A stretch of 64,000 bases of DNA from Pseudocitrobacter corydidari (GCF_021172065.1 NZ_CP087880.1:3696583-3760582), one strand, 5' to 3'; positions 34,022 through 45,331 are shown, counted from the stretch's first letter. Notes: generated from the sequence alone by a model not told the origin. Translations and numbers: made by a program.

Positions 34022-35395
34022 TTAAATCAAACGCTGTTTCGCATCGCTAATCGCCTGCGCCACCTGCTTCGGTGACACGCCGCCTTTCGCCGCACGTTTA
34101 TCCAGGCAAGACTGCAACGACAGAATCGGATACACATCATCGCCAATCACGCTGCTGAATTTTTGCAGATCGGCCAGCGCCAGCGCTTCCAGCGGTTTGC
34201 CCTGTTTAATGGCTTCGACCACCGCTTCGCCCACGATGTGGTGCGCTTCACGGAACGGCACGCCTTTGGCGACCAGATAATCTGCCAGCTCGGTGGCATT
34301 GGCGTAACCCTGCTGCGCCGCTTCCTGGCAACGCGGACGTTTCACCTGAATGCCGTCCAGCACCAGCGCCGCCATATGCAGACAATCCTGCCAGGTGTCG
34401 AGCGCGTCAAACAGGCCTTCTTTGTCTTCCTGCATATCTTTGTTATACGCCAGCGGCAGACCTTTCAGCGTCATCATCATGCCGGTCAGCGCGCCCTGCA
34501 CGCGGCCACATTTACCGCGAATCAGCTCCAGCGCATCCGGGTTTTTCTTCTGCGGCATCAGGGAAGAACCTGAGGTCACGCGGTCAGACAGTTCGACAAA
34601 ATTCGCTTCACCGGAATTAAAGAAGATCAGGTCTTCGGCAAAGCGCGACAAGTGCACCATGCCAATTGAAGCGGTAGACAACAGTTCCAGCACGTGGTCG
34701 CGGTCAGAAACGCTGTCCAGGCTGTTGCGGGTGGCAGAGGCAAAACCTAACCAGCCAGCCAGTTGTTCACGATCGATTTCGTAAGCCGTACCGGCCAGTG
34801 CACCGCTACCCAGCGGGCTAACATCGAGGCGTTTTACCGCATCCTGCAGGCGGCTTTCATCACGCGCCAGCATCTCAACATAAGCCAGACACCAGTGAGC
34901 AAACGTCACCGGCTGCGCACGTTGCAGGTGGGTGTAACCCGGCATTACTGCATCCTGATTCTGCTGCGCGGTTTCCACCAGCGCGCTCTGCAACTGACGG
35001 TTAGCCGACAGCAGCTCCGCAACGGTATCTTTGCACCACAGCTTCAGGTCGGTCGCCACCTGGTCGTTACGGCTGCGCCCGGTATGCAGTTTTTTGCCCA
35101 ACTGGCCGACTTTATCGATAAGCTTGCCTTCCACCCAGCTATGAATGTCTTCGGCATCGCTTTGCAGAATTTGCTGCGGGTTCGCACGAACCTCTTCCAG
35201 CAGCACGTTCAGCGCCTCTTCCAGCTGCAGCTGCTCTTCAGCCGTCAGCACGCCTACCGTGACCAGCGCTTTAGACCAGGCAACAGAGCCAGTAATATCC
35301 TGTTCCGCCAGGCGATAGTCGAAGCGCAAAGAGTCGTTAAACTGTTTGAACCGTTGATCCGCTGCCTGAGTAAAACGCCCGCCCCAAAGTGCCAT
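34022..35395 (-). CDS. argH: Argininosuccinate lyase
   Basis: Last step of arginine synthesis: argininosuccinate to arginine and fumarate. It has 457 residues from MALWGGRF at 35395; the frame extends nine codons upstream, but the AAGGA ribosome site fits this ATG. Fumarase/aspartase superfamily signature [12 protein letters not shown] is near residue 276. Last gene of argCBH, separated from argB by a REP pair. Confidence 0.97.
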   Translation of the reverse strand: MALWGGRFTQAADQRFKQFNDSLRFDYRLAEQDITGSVAWSKALVTVGVLTAEEQLQLEEALNVLLEEVRANPQQILQSDAEDIHSWVEGKLIDKVGQLGKKLHTGRSRNDQVATDLKLWCKDTVAELLSANRQLQSALVETAQQNQDAVMPGYTHLQRAQPVTFAHWCLAYVEMLARDESRLQDAVKRLDVSPLGSGALAGTAYEIDREQLAGWLGFASATRNSLDSVSDRDHVLELLSTASIGMVHLSRFAEDLIFFNSGEANFVELSDRVTSGSSLMPQKKNPDALELIRGKCGRVQGALTGMMMTLKGLPLAYNKDMQEDKEGLFDALDTWQDCLHMAALVLDGIQVKRPRCQEAAQQGYANATELADYLVAKGVPFREAHHIVGEAVVEAIKQGKPLEALALADLQKFSSVIGDDVYPILSLQSCLDKRAAKGGVSPKQVAQAISDAKQRLI

Positions 35396-35422
35396 AAATC
35401 TGTTCCTTATTTTGAATTTCAA

Positions 35423-35489
35423 TGCCGGATGGCGCTTCGCTTATCCGGCCTACGGTGTAGGCTCGATAAGGCGCAGCCGCCATCGGGCG
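35423..35489. repeat. REP/BIME pair between argB and argH
   Basis: TGCCGGATGGCGCTTCGCTT with GATAAGGCGCAGCCGCCATC in opposite orientation, inside the argCBH operon, where it may influence mRNA stability of the upstream segment. Confidence 0.85.
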
Positions 35490-35498
35490 AAAAAAGAG

Positions 35499-36272
35499 TT
35501 AAGCCAGAATCCGCGTGCCAATCGGCGTGCCGTTAAACAGCGCCGGGAGTTGCTCCGCATGACGCCATGAAGCGATATCCACCGGGCGACCCAGCGTGCG
35601 TGCGGCATCCAGCGCCGCATTCACTTTCACAATCATGCCGTCGGTAATAATGCCCTGCTCGATCAGTTGCTCTGCTTTTTCCGCCGTCATCTCGGCGATA
35701 CGCTGGCCTTTGCCGTCGAGAATGCCGCTCACATCAGAAAGCAGAATAAGATCCGCGCCCAGCGTCGCCGCCAGCGCCGTCGCCGCCTGATCCGCATTGA
35801 CGTTCATCAGTTCGCCTTCAGCCGTCACGCCAATTGAACTGACAACCGGCAGGAAGCCACCGTCCAGCAGCAAGTTAATGAGTTTTGGTGAACCCGGCAT
35901 CGCCAGGCCGACATGGCCCAGTTCTTCATCGAGTTTGGTCACCTTGACGCTATCGCCGTCGCCCAGGAACAGGCCCACAGAGGCGATATCATGTTTCTTC
36001 GCCCACGCCAGCAGCGTTTTGTTGGCCGTACCCGCCAGCGCGCCGGTGATGATGTCAATCTGGTCGGCAGGCGTTACACGCAGGCCGTTCTTCTTTTTCA
36101 CCGGCAGATTGAGCTGTTTCATCAGTTCATCCACCACACAGCCGCCGCCGTGCACAATCACTAACGGGCGCTGATGTGACTCACGATAATTCACCAGTGC
36201 GGTAAACAGACGCTCCAGCGCCTCTTCGCTATCCAGCAACACGCCGCCTAATTTAATAATTAATGGATTCAT
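35499..36272 (-). CDS. argB: Acetylglutamate kinase
   Basis: Phosphorylates N-acetylglutamate in arginine synthesis. It has 257 residues in the amino acid kinase fold: [13 protein letters not shown], the loop [12 protein letters not shown] and [12 protein letters not shown]. Upstream in-frame starts exist (GTG 36281, ATG 36278). The ATG at 36272 is preferred because AAGG lies about 10 nt before it and [10 protein letters not shown] matches relatives. It follows argC by 12 bp. Confidence 0.95.
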   Translation of the reverse strand: MNPLIIKLGGVLLDSEEALERLFTALVNYRESHQRPLVIVHGGGCVVDELMKQLNLPVKKKNGLRVTPADQIDIITGALAGTANKTLLAWAKKHDIASVGLFLGDGDSVKVTKLDEELGHVGLAMPGSPKLINLLLDGGFLPVVSSIGVTAEGELMNVNADQAATALAATLGADLILLSDVSGILDGKGQRIAEMTAEKAEQLIEQGIITDGMIVKVNAALDAARTLGRPVDIASWRHAEQLPALFNGTPIGTRILA

Positions 36273-36284
36273 CGTCATCACACC

Positions 36285-37289
36285 TTAAAAAAGAGACTGC
36301 GTCTCGGCGAAGCCGAAACGAATATTGGCGCACTGGATGGCTTGCGCCGCGGCGCCTTTTAACAGGTTATCTTCCGCGGCCACCACAATCAGGTGCTGGT
36401 CCTGCACGGCAAAACCGATATCGCAGAACGGTAAACCGACCACGTTTTTCAGCGCCGGAACGCCTTTGTCATAGAGACGCACCAGCGGTTTGTGGGCATA
36501 CGCCTGCTGGAAAGCCGTCGCCACCTGGTCTGCATTCACGCCCGGTTTCAGGCGGCAGGTGATGGTTTCGAGGATGCCGCGTTTAAAGTTACCCAGGTGC
36601 GGGGTAAAAATCACCTGCGCCCCCAGGTGGGTTGAAATTTCCGGATGATGGCGATGGTTAAACACGCCATACGGTTGCAGGCTCACTTCGCAGAAGCTGT
36701 TAGAGAGCGCCGCTTTACGCCCGGCGCCGCTCACGCCACTGGTGGCGTCGATCACCGGCCACTGGGTGAGATCCAGCAGATCGGCATCAATCAGCGGTTT
36801 AAGCGAGAGCTGCGCCGCCGTCGGGTAGCAACCCGGCACGGCGATCAGGTTGGTCTCTTTCAGCGCGTCGCCGCACCACTCGGCGAGGCCATACACCGCC
36901 TGCTCAAGTAATTCAGGATGCTGATGGGTGAAGCCGTAATATTTTTCGTAGAAGGGCGCGTTGTTCACGCGAAACGCCCCGGAGAGGTCAAACACCACGC
37001 AACCGGCGGCCAGAAACTGCGGCGCCAGATCGTGGCTGACTTCGTGCGCGGTGGCGAGGAAAACCACATCCACACCGGCGCTGAATTCACTGATATCCGA
37101 CATCGGCTGCAACGGCAAATCCACAATGCCCTTCAGCTGCGGATGCAGGTCAGAGATTAACTTTCCTGCATCATTGCTTTGCGCTGAGACCGTCAAAGCG
37201 GTTATGTTCATATGCGGATGGCGATTTACATAGGTCACAAGCTCTGCGCCAGCATAGCCACTGGCACCTACAATCAGCGTATTCAACAT
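36285..37289 (-). CDS. argC: N-acetyl-gamma-glutamyl-phosphate reductase
   Basis: NADPH-dependent reduction of acetylglutamyl phosphate to the semialdehyde. It has 334 residues. Rossmann motif [11 protein letters not shown] near residue 7, and the catalytic cysteine in [11 protein letters not shown] near residue 154. First gene of argCBH, divergent from argE across a shared operator. Confidence 0.97.
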   Translation of the reverse strand: MLNTLIVGASGYAGAELVTYVNRHPHMNITALTVSAQSNDAGKLISDLHPQLKGIVDLPLQPMSDISEFSAGVDVVFLATAHEVSHDLAPQFLAAGCVVFDLSGAFRVNNAPFYEKYYGFTHQHPELLEQAVYGLAEWCGDALKETNLIAVPGCYPTAAQLSLKPLIDADLLDLTQWPVIDATSGVSGAGRKAALSNSFCEVSLQPYGVFNHRHHPEISTHLGAQVIFTPHLGNFKRGILETITCRLKPGVNADQVATAFQQAYAHKPLVRLYDKGVPALKNVVGLPFCDIGFAVQDQHLIVVAAEDNLLKGAAAQAIQCANIRFGFAETQSLF

Positions 37290-37404
37290 CGGGGCTGTTC
37301 ACCTTCTTACGTCATATGCCTGGGAAGAATGCTTATCTTCCTCACCCTGTTGAGCGTCTTTTGCCTTTTACCCTACGGTTTAAGGGTTTTCTTACGCTCA
37401 ACGA

Positions 37405-37443
37405 TATTGTATTTTTATTCACAAATACTGCATGAATATTGAT
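37405..37443. promoter_or_regulatory. ARG boxes of the bipolar argECBH operator
   Basis: Two imperfect 18-bp ArgR half-sites, at 37405-37422 (TATTGTATTTTTATTCAC) and 37426-37443 (TACTGCATGAATATTGAT), spaced 3 bp. The same arrangement in E. coli lets ArgR repress argE and argCBH together. Confidence 0.88.
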
Positions 37444-37470
37444 ACTATCACGACCTGAGGTGTGTCAACA

Positions 37471-38622
37471 ATGAAAAACAATTTACCGCCATTTATCGAG
37501 ATTTACCGTGCATTGATCGCCACACCTTCCATCAGCGCGACCGAAGAAGCGCTTGATCAAAGTAATGCGTCTTTAATCACTCTGCTCGGCGATTGGTTTG
37601 CCGCGTTAGGCTTTAACGTCGAAATTCAGCCGGTTCCCGGCACGCGCAATAAATTCAATATGCTGGCCAGCACCGGAAACGGCGCAGGCGGCCTGCTGCT
37701 TGCCGGTCACACCGATACCGTACCGTTTGACGATGGCCGCTGGACGCGCGATCCCTTCACCCTGACCGAGCATGAAAACAAACTCTACGGCCTGGGCACC
37801 GCCGACATGAAAGGCTTCTTCGCCTTTATCCTCGACGCTCTGCGCGATGTGGACGTATCAACGCTGAAAAAACCGCTCTACATTCTGGCGACCGCCGATG
37901 AAGAGACCAGCATGGCAGGCGCGCGCTACTTTGCCGAAACCACCGCTCTGCGTCCGGACTGTGCCATCATTGGTGAGCCGACGTCATTGCAGCCTGTGCG
38001 CGCACACAAAGGCCACATCTCCAGCGCCATTCGCGTGATGGGGCAATCGGGCCACTCCAGCGACCCGGCGCGCGGCGTCAACGCAATTGAAATCATGCAC
38101 GACGCGATTGGCCGCGTGATGCAGTTGCGTGACTCACTGAAAGAGCGCTATCACTACGAGGCGTTCACCGTGCCCTACCCAACGCTTAACCTCGGTGCCA
38201 TTCACGGCGGCGATGCCTCGAACCGCATCTGTGCCTGCTGCGAGCTGCATATGGATATTCGCCCGCTGCCGGGGATGACGCTAAACGATCTCAACGGGTT
38301 GCTGGATGAAGCGCTGGAACCGGTAAGCGCCCAGTGGCCTGGCCGATTGACCGTCTCCGAACTGCACCCACCGATTCCCGGCTACGAATGCCCACCAGAC
38401 CACCAGCTGGTTCAGGTGGTGGAAAAACTGCTCGGTGCACAAACCGAAGTAGTGAACTACTGCACCGAAGCGCCGTTTATCCAGACCCTGTGCCCAACGC
38501 TGGTACTCGGACCGGGCTCTATCAACCAGGCCCACCAGCCGGATGAATATCTGGAAACGCGGTTTATCAAGCCGACGCGCGAATTGATCACCCAGGTTGT
38601 GCATCACTTCTGCTGGCATTGA
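37471..38622 (+). CDS. argE: N-acetylornithine deacetylase
   Basis: Zinc M20-family hydrolase releasing ornithine from N-acetylornithine. It has 383 residues from ATG 37471. Metal/active site segments are [15 protein letters not shown] near residue 75 and [11 protein letters not shown] near 142. The frame extends three codons upstream, but [15 protein letters not shown] matches E. coli. Divergent from argCBH, followed by a GAGAGGG repeat. Confidence 0.96.
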   Translation: MKNNLPPFIEIYRALIATPSISATEEALDQSNASLITLLGDWFAALGFNVEIQPVPGTRNKFNMLASTGNGAGGLLLAGHTDTVPFDDGRWTRDPFTLTEHENKLYGLGTADMKGFFAFILDALRDVDVSTLKKPLYILATADEETSMAGARYFAETTALRPDCAIIGEPTSLQPVRAHKGHISSAIRVMGQSGHSSDPARGVNAIEIMHDAIGRVMQLRDSLKERYHYEAFTVPYPTLNLGAIHGGDASNRICACCELHMDIRPLPGMTLNDLNGLLDEALEPVSAQWPGRLTVSELHPPIPGYECPPDHQLVQVVEKLLGAQTEVVNYCTEAPFIQTLCPTLVLGPGSINQAHQPDEYLETRFIKPTRELITQVVHHFCWH

Positions 38623-38626
38623 TATG

Positions 38627-38710
38627 CCCCCCTCGCCCTAACCCTCTCCCTCAATGGAGAGGGGACCCGATTTTCTCCCTCTCCCTGTGGGAGAGGGCCG
38701 TGATGAGGGC
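38627..38710. repeat. Paired GAGAGGG inverted repeat (right copy)
   Basis: Two hairpin arms, CCCTCTCCCTCAATGGAGAG and CCCTCTCCCTGTGGGAGAG, flanked by CCCCTCGCCCTAA and its partner TGATGAGGG. Same family as 33898-34014; the two copies bracket argHBCE. Confidence 0.75.
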
Positions 38711-38923
38711 ATCCGCACGCACATTTCCATAAGCATTACTTATCTGACACGATGCGAATTAAATTTCGTAAATTGCCGCGATTTACTCGATTGCTGAAGC
38801 GATTTCGCAGCAATTGACGTGGGGGTTTTTACGTGGCTTTATAAAGGAGGTTGCTTATCCTGGCTTTGCGTTCCGAAGCCTGGGGTATAACAAAATAAAA
38901 TGAGATGGGGTGTCTGGGTTAAC
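38711..38923 (+). promoter_or_regulatory. ppc upstream region
   Basis: About 210 bp without a gene. It carries a GCGATTTAC / GCGATTTCGC repeat and the AT-rich segment near 38855-38900 expected to hold the ppc promoter. No operator could be assigned. Confidence 0.4.
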
Positions 38924-41575
38924 ATGAACGAACAATATTCCGCGTTGCGTAGTAATGTCAGTATGCTCGGTAAAGTGCTAGGCGATACCATCAAGGATGC
39001 GCTTGGTGAGAACATTCTTGACCGTGTAGAAACTATCCGTAAGTTGTCGAAGTCCTCCCGCGCTGGCAATGAGGCCAACCGTCAGGAACTGCTGACAACG
39101 CTGCAAAACCTCTCCAACGATGAACTGCTGCCGGTGGCGCGTGCCTTCAGCCAGTTTCTGAACCTGGCGAATACCGCCGAGCAGTATCACAGCATCTCGC
39201 CGAAAGGCGAAGCCGCGAGCAACCCGGAAGTGATTGCGCGTACGCTGCGTAAACTCAAAGAGCAACCCAATCTCACCGAAGCCACCATTAAAAAAGCCGT
39301 CGAATCGCTGTCGCTGGAGCTGGTTCTGACCGCCCACCCGACAGAAATCACGCGCCGCACGCTTATCCACAAAATGGGCGAAATCAACGGTTGCCTGAAG
39401 CAGCTGGATAACAAAGATATCGCCGACTACGAACGTCACCAGTTGATGCGCCGTCTGCGCCAGCTGATTGCGCAGTCCTGGCATACGGACGAAATTCGTA
39501 AGCACCGCCCAAGCCCGGTGGATGAAGCCAAGTGGGGCTTCGCCGTAGTGGAAAACAGCCTGTGGGAAGGCGTGCCAAATTATCTCCGCGAGCTTAATGA
39601 ACAGCTTGAAGAGAACCTGAACTACCGCCTGCCGGTCGATTTCGTCCCCGTTCGCTTTACTTCCTGGATGGGCGGCGACCGTGACGGCAACCCGAACGTT
39701 ACCGCCGAAATCACCCGTCACGTCCTGCTGCTGAGCCGCTGGAAAGCGACCGATCTGTTCCTGAAAGATATTCAGCTGCTGATCTCCGAGCTGTCGATGG
39801 TCGAGTGTACCGACGAGCTGCGCGCCCTGGTGGGCGAAGAAGGCGCTCAGGAGCCGTATCGTTATCTGCTAAAAAACATTCGCAGCCAGTTAATGGCAAC
39901 CCAGTCCTGGCTGGAAGCGCGCCTGAAAGGCCAGCGCCTGCCAAAACCGGCGGGATTAATCAGCCAGAACGAACAGCTGTGGGACCCGCTTTACGCCTGC
40001 TATAAATCCCTGCAAGCCTGCGGAATGGGCATTATCGCCAACGGCGAACTGCTCGACACCCTGCGCCGCGTGAAGTGTTTTGGCGTGCCGCTGGTACGTA
40101 TTGACGTCCGTCAGGAGAGCACTCGCCACACCGAAGCGCTCGGCGAGCTGACCCGCTACCTGGGCATTGGCGACTACGAAAGCTGGTCCGAAGCCGACAA
40201 ACAGGCGTTCCTGATCCGTGAACTGAATTCCAAGCGCCCGCTGCTGCCGCGTAGCTGGGAGCCAAGCAACGAAACGCGCGAAGTCCTCAATACCTGTAAA
40301 GCGATTGTCGATGCGCCGGTGGGCTCGGTCGCCGCCTACGTCATCTCGATGGCGAAAACGCCGTCCGACGTGCTGGCCGTGCACCTTCTGCTGAAAGAAG
40401 CGGGCATTACCTTTGCCCTGCCGGTCGCGCCGCTGTTCGAAACGCTTGATGACCTGAACAACTCGAACGATGTCATGACTCAGTTGCTGAATATCGACTG
40501 GTATCGCGGCTTTATTCAGGGCAAACAGATGGTGATGATTGGCTATTCCGACTCCGCGAAAGACGCGGGCGTGATGGCCGCCTCCTGGGCGCAGTACCAG
40601 GCACAGGACGCGCTGATCAAAACCTGCGAAAAAGCGGGTATCGAACTGACGCTGTTCCACGGTCGTGGCGGCTCCATTGGTCGTGGCGGCGCGCCAGCTC
40701 ATGCGGCACTGCTTTCTCAACCGCCGGGAAGCCTGAAAGGCGGCCTGCGCGTGACCGAACAGGGCGAGATGATTCGCTTCAAATACGGCCTGCCGGAAGT
40801 CACCGTCAGCAGCCTGTCGCTTTATACCAGTGCGATTCTCGAAGCGAACCTGTTACCGCCGCCGGAGCCGAAAGAAGAGTGGCGCGGCATTATGGACGAG
40901 CTGTCCGATATCTCCTGCGAGATGTATCGCGGCTACGTGCGTGAAAACAAAGATTTCGTGCCTTACTTCCGCTCCGCGACGCCGGAACAGGAACTGGGCA
41001 AACTGCCGCTCGGTTCACGTCCGGCAAAACGTCGCCCGACAGGCGGTGTGGAATCCCTGCGCGCCATTCCGTGGATCTTCGCCTGGACGCAGAACCGTCT
41101 GATGCTGCCAGCCTGGCTGGGCGCGGGCGCGGCGCTGCAAAAAGTGGTGGAAGATGGCAAACAGAGCCAGCTTGAAGCCATGTGTCGCGACTGGCCGTTC
41201 TTCTCCACGCGTCTGGGGATGCTGGAAATGGTGTTCGCGAAAGCGGACCTGTGGCTGGCAGAATATTACGATCAGCGCCTGGTGAAAAAAGAGCTGTGGG
41301 GTCTGGGTGAAGAACTTCGCACCTTGCTGGAAGCCGATATCAAAGTGGTGCTGGCGATTGCCAACGACGCACACCTGATGGCCGACCTGCCGTGGATTGC
41401 CGAGTCCATTCAGTTGCGTAACATCTATACCGACCCGCTGAACGTGCTCCAGGCCGAGCTGCTGCACCGCTCTCGTCTGGCGGAAGAAGAAGGCAAAGAG
41501 CCGGACCCTAACGTTGAGCAGGCGCTGATGGTCACTATCGCAGGCGTTGCAGCAGGTATGCGTAACACCGGCTAA
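38924..41575 (+). CDS. ppc: Phosphoenolpyruvate carboxylase
   Basis: Anaplerotic carboxylation of PEP to oxaloacetate, activated by acetyl-CoA and fructose 1,6-bisphosphate, inhibited by aspartate. It has 883 residues from [15 protein letters not shown]; the frame opens eight codons upstream at 38900. Catalytic H138 region [12 protein letters not shown], the [10 protein letters not shown] lysine motif, the glycine loop [12 protein letters not shown], and the invariant C-terminal MRNTG. Followed by a strong terminator. Confidence 0.98.
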   Translation: MNEQYSALRSNVSMLGKVLGDTIKDALGENILDRVETIRKLSKSSRAGNEANRQELLTTLQNLSNDELLPVARAFSQFLNLANTAEQYHSISPKGEAASNPEVIARTLRKLKEQPNLTEATIKKAVESLSLELVLTAHPTEITRRTLIHKMGEINGCLKQLDNKDIADYERHQLMRRLRQLIAQSWHTDEIRKHRPSPVDEAKWGFAVVENSLWEGVPNYLRELNEQLEENLNYRLPVDFVPVRFTSWMGGDRDGNPNVTAEITRHVLLLSRWKATDLFLKDIQLLISELSMVECTDELRALVGEEGAQEPYRYLLKNIRSQLMATQSWLEARLKGQRLPKPAGLISQNEQLWDPLYACYKSLQACGMGIIANGELLDTLRRVKCFGVPLVRIDVRQESTRHTEALGELTRYLGIGDYESWSEADKQAFLIRELNSKRPLLPRSWEPSNETREVLNTCKAIVDAPVGSVAAYVISMAKTPSDVLAVHLLLKEAGITFALPVAPLFETLDDLNNSNDVMTQLLNIDWYRGFIQGKQMVMIGYSDSAKDAGVMAASWAQYQAQDALIKTCEKAGIELTLFHGRGGSIGRGGAPAHAALLSQPPGSLKGGLRVTEQGEMIRFKYGLPEVTVSSLSLYTSAILEANLLPPPEPKEEWRGIMDELSDISCEMYRGYVRENKDFVPYFRSATPEQELGKLPLGSRPAKRRPTGGVESLRAIPWIFAWTQNRLMLPAWLGAGAALQKVVEDGKQSQLEAMCRDWPFFSTRLGMLEMVFAKADLWLAEYYDQRLVKKELWGLGEELRTLLEADIKVVLAIANDAHLMADLPWIAESIQLRNIYTDPLNVLQAELLHRSRLAEEEGKEPDPNVEQALMVTIAGVAAGMRNTG

Positions 41576-41599
41576 GCAATTTAAGTTAAGTCTCAATCA

Positions 41600-41646
41600 A
41601 ATAAGTGCGCTGGCTCACGCCGAAATAAGCGCACTTATTTTTTTTG
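41600..41646 (+). terminator. ppc terminator
   Basis: AATAAGTGCGC (41600-41610) pairs with GCGCACTTATT (41629-41639), followed by a T run. Confidence 0.93.
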
Positions 41647-41800
41647 ATTTCGCCGCAAAACCTTTTCATATTCGCTCTGTCTATCAATGTGCTCGACGTG
41701 ATTTTTTACTGCCGCAACAATAACGGCTGGAGTGCACCTTAAGGTTCACTTAATAAAATATTGTTACGGTTGGCACCACGAATTCTGACAGGCTTAATTT

Positions 41801-43534
41801 ATGCTCTCCACTACTACCCCGGCTGAAACTAAGTTTAGCTGGAAGGCCCTCGGTTGGGCGCTGCTCTACTTTTGGTTTTTCTCTACCCTGCTACAGGCCA
41901 TTATTCTTTTAACGGGCTATAGCGGTACGAACGGATTTCGTGACTCTCTTTTATTCAGCTCGTTGTGGCTGATCCCTATTTTTCTCTTTCCGAGTAAAAC
42001 GCGCATTATTGCCGCCGTTATCGGAATAGTGCTGTGGGCCGCCTCGCTGGCGACGCTGTGCTACTTCGTTATCTATGGGCAGGAATTCTCGCAAAGCGTG
42101 CTGTTCATTATGTTCGAATCGAACGCCAATGAAGCCAGCGAATACCTGAGCCAGTATTTCAGCCTGAAGATTGTGCTAACAGCGGTGGCGTATACCGCGG
42201 TGGCGATTTTCCTGTGGTCGAGACTGAAGCCTGTCTATATCCCACACCTCAGCCGCTGGCTGGTCTCTTTTGCGCTGCTGTATGGGCTAATTCTTAATCC
42301 TATTGTGGCTGGAAGCGTTGTCGGTGATAAACCGCTGGAAAAAACGCTGAACGGTATGGCCTCCCGTATGGAGCCCGCCGCACCGTGGCAGTTTATTACC
42401 GGCTACTATCAATATCGCCAGCAATTAACCAGCCTGAACAAGCTGTTAAGCGCTAACAACGCATTACCGCCACTGGCGAATTTAAAAGACAGCTCCGGCG
42501 ATGCGCCGCGCACGCTGGTGCTGGTGATTGGCGAATCGACGCAACGTGGTCGTATGAGCCTGTATGGCTACCCGCGTGAAACCACGCCGGAACTCGATGC
42601 CCTGCATAAGAGCGATAAGAACCTGACCGTCTTCAACGACGTCGTTACGTCTCGCCCTTATACCATCGAAATCCTGCAACAGGCGCTGACCTTTGCAAAC
42701 GAGAAAAACCCGGACCTCTACCTGACCAAACCGTCATTGATGAACATGATGAAACAGGCCGGGTATAAAACGTTCTGGATAACCAACCAGCAGACGATGA
42801 CCGAACGCAACACCATGCTGACGGTGTTCTCGAAGCAAACGGACAAACAGTTCTATATGAACCAGCAGCGTACGCAGAGCGCGCGCGAATACGACACCAA
42901 CGTGCTGGATCCGTTTAAAGAAGTGATGGCTGACCCGGCACCGAAGAAATTGATCATCGTTCACCTGCTGGGTACGCATATCAAGTATGAGTATCGCTAC
43001 CCGGAGAAATGGGGCAAATTTGACGGTAAAACCGACAATCTGCCTGCCGGGTTATCGCAGGAACAGCAGGATGAGTACAATGCCTACGATAACGCGAACC
43101 TGTACAACGACCACGTTGTCGCCAGCCTGATCAACGAGTACAAAGCAACGGACCCGAACGGATTCCTGCTCTACTTCTCCGATCACGGTGAAGAGGTTTA
43201 CGACACGCCGCCGCACAACATTCAAGGGCGTAACGAGCTGGCGCCGACGCGTCACATGTATACCGTACCGTTTATGCTGTGGACGTCGGATAAATGGCAG
43301 GCGGCACATCCGCGTGATTTCTCGCAGGACGTTAACCGCAAGTACAGCAGCTCGGAGCTGATTCATACCTGGTCCGACTTAGCTGGGCTGAGTTATGACG
43401 GTTATGATGCGACGCGTTCCATCACCAGCCCACAGTTCACGCCGATGACGCGCTGGATTGGCAACCCGTACAAGAAAAACGGCTTAAAAGATTACGATTC
43501 ACTGCCTTACGGGGAACTCCAGGGTAATCAGTGA
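41801..43534 (+). CDS. eptC: Kdo/heptose phosphoethanolamine transferase EptC (YijP/CptA)
   Basis: Inner-membrane enzyme adding phosphoethanolamine to the LPS core heptose. It has 577 residues, the E. coli length. Five N-terminal transmembrane helices lie within residues 15-180, then a periplasmic alkaline-phosphatase-like domain with the nucleophile threonine in VLVIGESTQRGRMSLYGYPR and metal-site segments LLGTH and FSDHGEE. Standalone gene between ppc and yijO, with its own terminator. Confidence 0.93.
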   Translation: MLSTTTPAETKFSWKALGWALLYFWFFSTLLQAIILLTGYSGTNGFRDSLLFSSLWLIPIFLFPSKTRIIAAVIGIVLWAASLATLCYFVIYGQEFSQSVLFIMFESNANEASEYLSQYFSLKIVLTAVAYTAVAIFLWSRLKPVYIPHLSRWLVSFALLYGLILNPIVAGSVVGDKPLEKTLNGMASRMEPAAPWQFITGYYQYRQQLTSLNKLLSANNALPPLANLKDSSGDAPRTLVLVIGESTQRGRMSLYGYPRETTPELDALHKSDKNLTVFNDVVTSRPYTIEILQQALTFANEKNPDLYLTKPSLMNMMKQAGYKTFWITNQQTMTERNTMLTVFSKQTDKQFYMNQQRTQSAREYDTNVLDPFKEVMADPAPKKLIIVHLLGTHIKYEYRYPEKWGKFDGKTDNLPAGLSQEQQDEYNAYDNANLYNDHVVASLINEYKATDPNGFLLYFSDHGEEVYDTPPHNIQGRNELAPTRHMYTVPFMLWTSDKWQAAHPRDFSQDVNRKYSSSELIHTWSDLAGLSYDGYDATRSITSPQFTPMTRWIGNPYKKNGLKDYDSLPYGELQGNQ

Positions 43535-43537
43535 GAA

Positions 43538-43626
43538 TTGCCTGATGCGCTCCGCTTATCAGGCCTACAGGTTTTCTGCAAGTTATTGAATGTAGGCCGG
43601 ATAAGGCGTTCACACCGCATCCGGCA
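43538..43626. repeat. REP/BIME pair after eptC
   Basis: TTGCCTGATGCGCTCCGCTT with TAGGCCGGATAAGGCGTTCA and CCGCATCCGGCAA in opposite orientation. Confidence 0.87.
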
Positions 43627-43657
43627 AAACAAAGCGCACGTTGTCTGCAATCTTTGA

Positions 43658-43688
43658 GGCCACTCCATTCAGGAGTGGCCTTTTTTTT
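43658..43688 (+). terminator. eptC terminator
   Basis: GGCCACTCC-ATTCA-GGAGTGGCC with eight T following. Confidence 0.95.
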
Positions 43689-43734
43689 CGCATCCCGTTA
43701 ATGTTGCGAGCAATGCAACAGAGAAGGGATCGCT

Positions 43735-44586
43735 ATGCATCACGACATCACGCAACTGCTCACCCGGCTAATCAATACGCCGTCTGAACTGCAAACCATT
43801 CACTTTGCCAGCACCACCAGCCCGGCGCCTGAACTGGCGTATCAGGTCGATTTCCCACGTCTGGAAATCGTGCTGGAGGGCGAGTTTAGCGATGCAGGTG
43901 CGGCCACGCGCATGCAGCGTCATGATGTCCTGTTTGTGCCCGCAGGCGGCTGGAACTTCCCGCAATGGCAAACGCCGGTAACCACCCTCAGCATTCTGTT
44001 CGGTAAGCAGCAGCTCGGTTTTAGCCTGGTGCACTGGGACGGCAGCCATTCGCACAGTCTCCATCGCCAGCACGTCGCCCGGCGTGGGCCGCGCATCGGT
44101 TCGTTTCTCCTGCAAACGCTGCATGAAATGCAGATGCAACCGCAGGAGCAACACACCGCGCGGTTGATTGTCGCCAGCCTGTTGAGCCACTGCTGCGACC
44201 TGCTGGGCAGCCAAATCCAAACTGCTTCGCGCAGTCAGGCACTTTTCGACGCCATTCGTGACTATATCGACGAACATTACGCCTCGCCGCTCACTCGTGA
44301 ATCGGTGGCTCAGGCGTTTTATATCTCGCCCAACTATCTCTCACACCTGTTTCAGAAAACTGGTGCGGTGGGGTTTAACGAATATCTGAATCATACGCGG
44401 CTGGAACACGCCAGAATGCTGCTGAAGGGTTACGACCTGAAGGTAAAAGAGATTGCGCACGCCTGCGGCTTTGTCGACAGTAACTACTTCTGCCGCTTGT
44501 TTCGCAAAAATACCGAACGCTCGCCGTCAGAATACCGTCGCCAGTACCACAGCCAGCTCACGGAAAAGAAAACTACGTCAGAATAA
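43735..44586 (+). CDS. yijO: AraC-family regulator YijO
   Basis: 283 residues with an N-terminal cupin-like sensing domain (about 20-140) and a C-terminal AraC DNA-binding domain with two HTHs (about 185-280; SVAQAFYISPNYLSHLFQKT and the second around KVKEIAHACGFVDSNYFCRL). The target is unknown; being next to and convergent with the frw PTS genes, it may control them. Its 3' end overlaps frwD by 14 bp. Confidence 0.88.
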   Translation: MHHDITQLLTRLINTPSELQTIHFASTTSPAPELAYQVDFPRLEIVLEGEFSDAGAATRMQRHDVLFVPAGGWNFPQWQTPVTTLSILFGKQQLGFSLVHWDGSHSHSLHRQHVARRGPRIGSFLLQTLHEMQMQPQEQHTARLIVASLLSHCCDLLGSQIQTASRSQALFDAIRDYIDEHYASPLTRESVAQAFYISPNYLSHLFQKTGAVGFNEYLNHTRLEHARMLLKGYDLKVKEIAHACGFVDSNYFCRLFRKNTERSPSEYRRQYHSQLTEKKTTSE

Positions 44587-44929
44587 TGTGCGTGTGCTGC
44601 GGCGCGGAGATCAGCTTACGCACCGCGCTCATCGCTTTCAGCGGCTCGCGCAGAAACGCATAAATACCCGACTGCACATAGCGACATTGAGTAAAACGTT
44701 CTGCCCCGCTCAGCTCGATATCGGTGATCAACAGCACCGCATCAGCGCGCTGAATATCCTCTGCGGTAAGCGCATTTTCAATCCCCAACGCGCCCTGGGT
44801 TTCGATCTTGATGCTCCATTTTTCCTGCTGGCACAGTTTTTCCAGGCGTTCAGCGGCCATATAGGTATGCGCCACGCCGCTCACGCAGGCGGTGACTGCG
44901 ACTAATCGTCTACCGGGGGATACCGTCAT
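44573..44929 (-). CDS. frwD: PTS fructose-like EIIB component FrwD
   Basis: Phosphocarrier domain of a fructose-like PTS, 118 residues. The phospho-accepting cysteine is C15 in AVTACVSGVAHTYMAAERL, the type 2 fructose IIB signature. It is the second IIB in the cluster. Its closest partner, frwB, lies just 64 bp upstream; in E. coli pflD and pflC lie between them. The substrate is not established. Confidence 0.9.
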   Translation of the reverse strand: MTVSPGRRLVAVTACVSGVAHTYMAAERLEKLCQQEKWSIKIETQGALGIENALTAEDIQRADAVLLITDIELSGAERFTQCRYVQSGIYAFLREPLKAMSAVRKLISAPQHTHIILT

Positions 44930-44958
44930 CGTTTTATCCTGCTTCTGGTTTTATGCAT

Positions 44959-44980
44959 GCTGGCGAGTCTCCTCGCCAGC
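44959..44980. other. Perfect hairpin between frwB and frwD
   Basis: GCTGGCGAG-TCTC-CTCGCCAGC, 9-bp stem and 4-nt loop, with no T run on the minus-strand side. It marks the place where pflDC lie in E. coli and could be a processing or partial-termination site. Confidence 0.7.
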
Positions 44981-44993
44981 CCGGTATTCGCGC

Positions 44994-45314
44994 TTACGCC
45001 GTTTGTGCGAGATGCGCTTCAATTTTGCCCATAATCGCGTCGGCGCGTTTTACCGCATCACTAATGTTAACCCGCACGATAGTTTTCCCGGCAAAACGCT
45101 CCTCAAACTTGATACCGATATCTTTGGTCAGAATCACGATATCTGCGGCAGCAACGTCGCTTGCCGTCAGTTCATTTTCGAGGCCAATGGAACCCTGCGT
45201 TTCAACCTTCACGTCCCAGCCTTTGGCTTTGGCCGCGTTTTCCAGCGCTTCCGCCGCCATATAAGTATGTGCGACGCCAGACGGACAAGCGGTTACCGCG
45301 ATAATCATGGTCAT
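44994..45314 (-). CDS. frwB: PTS fructose-like EIIB component FrwB
   Basis: 106-residue IIB phosphocarrier with the active C10 in AVTACPSGVAHTYMAAEAL. It starts 17 bp after frwC on the same strand. Accepts phosphate from the PtsA IIA domain and passes it to sugar bound by FrwC. Similar to E. coli FrwB. Confidence 0.93.
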   Translation of the reverse strand: MTMIIAVTACPSGVAHTYMAAEALENAAKAKGWDVKVETQGSIGLENELTASDVAAADIVILTKDIGIKFEERFAGKTIVRVNISDAVKRADAIMGKIEAHLAQTA

Positions 45315-45331
45315 AATATTTACCTCTTCAA

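Noticed and set aside
34763..35536. 257-codon open frame antisense to argH and across a REP pair
   Set aside because: Runs through a BIME and into argB; not a plausible gene.
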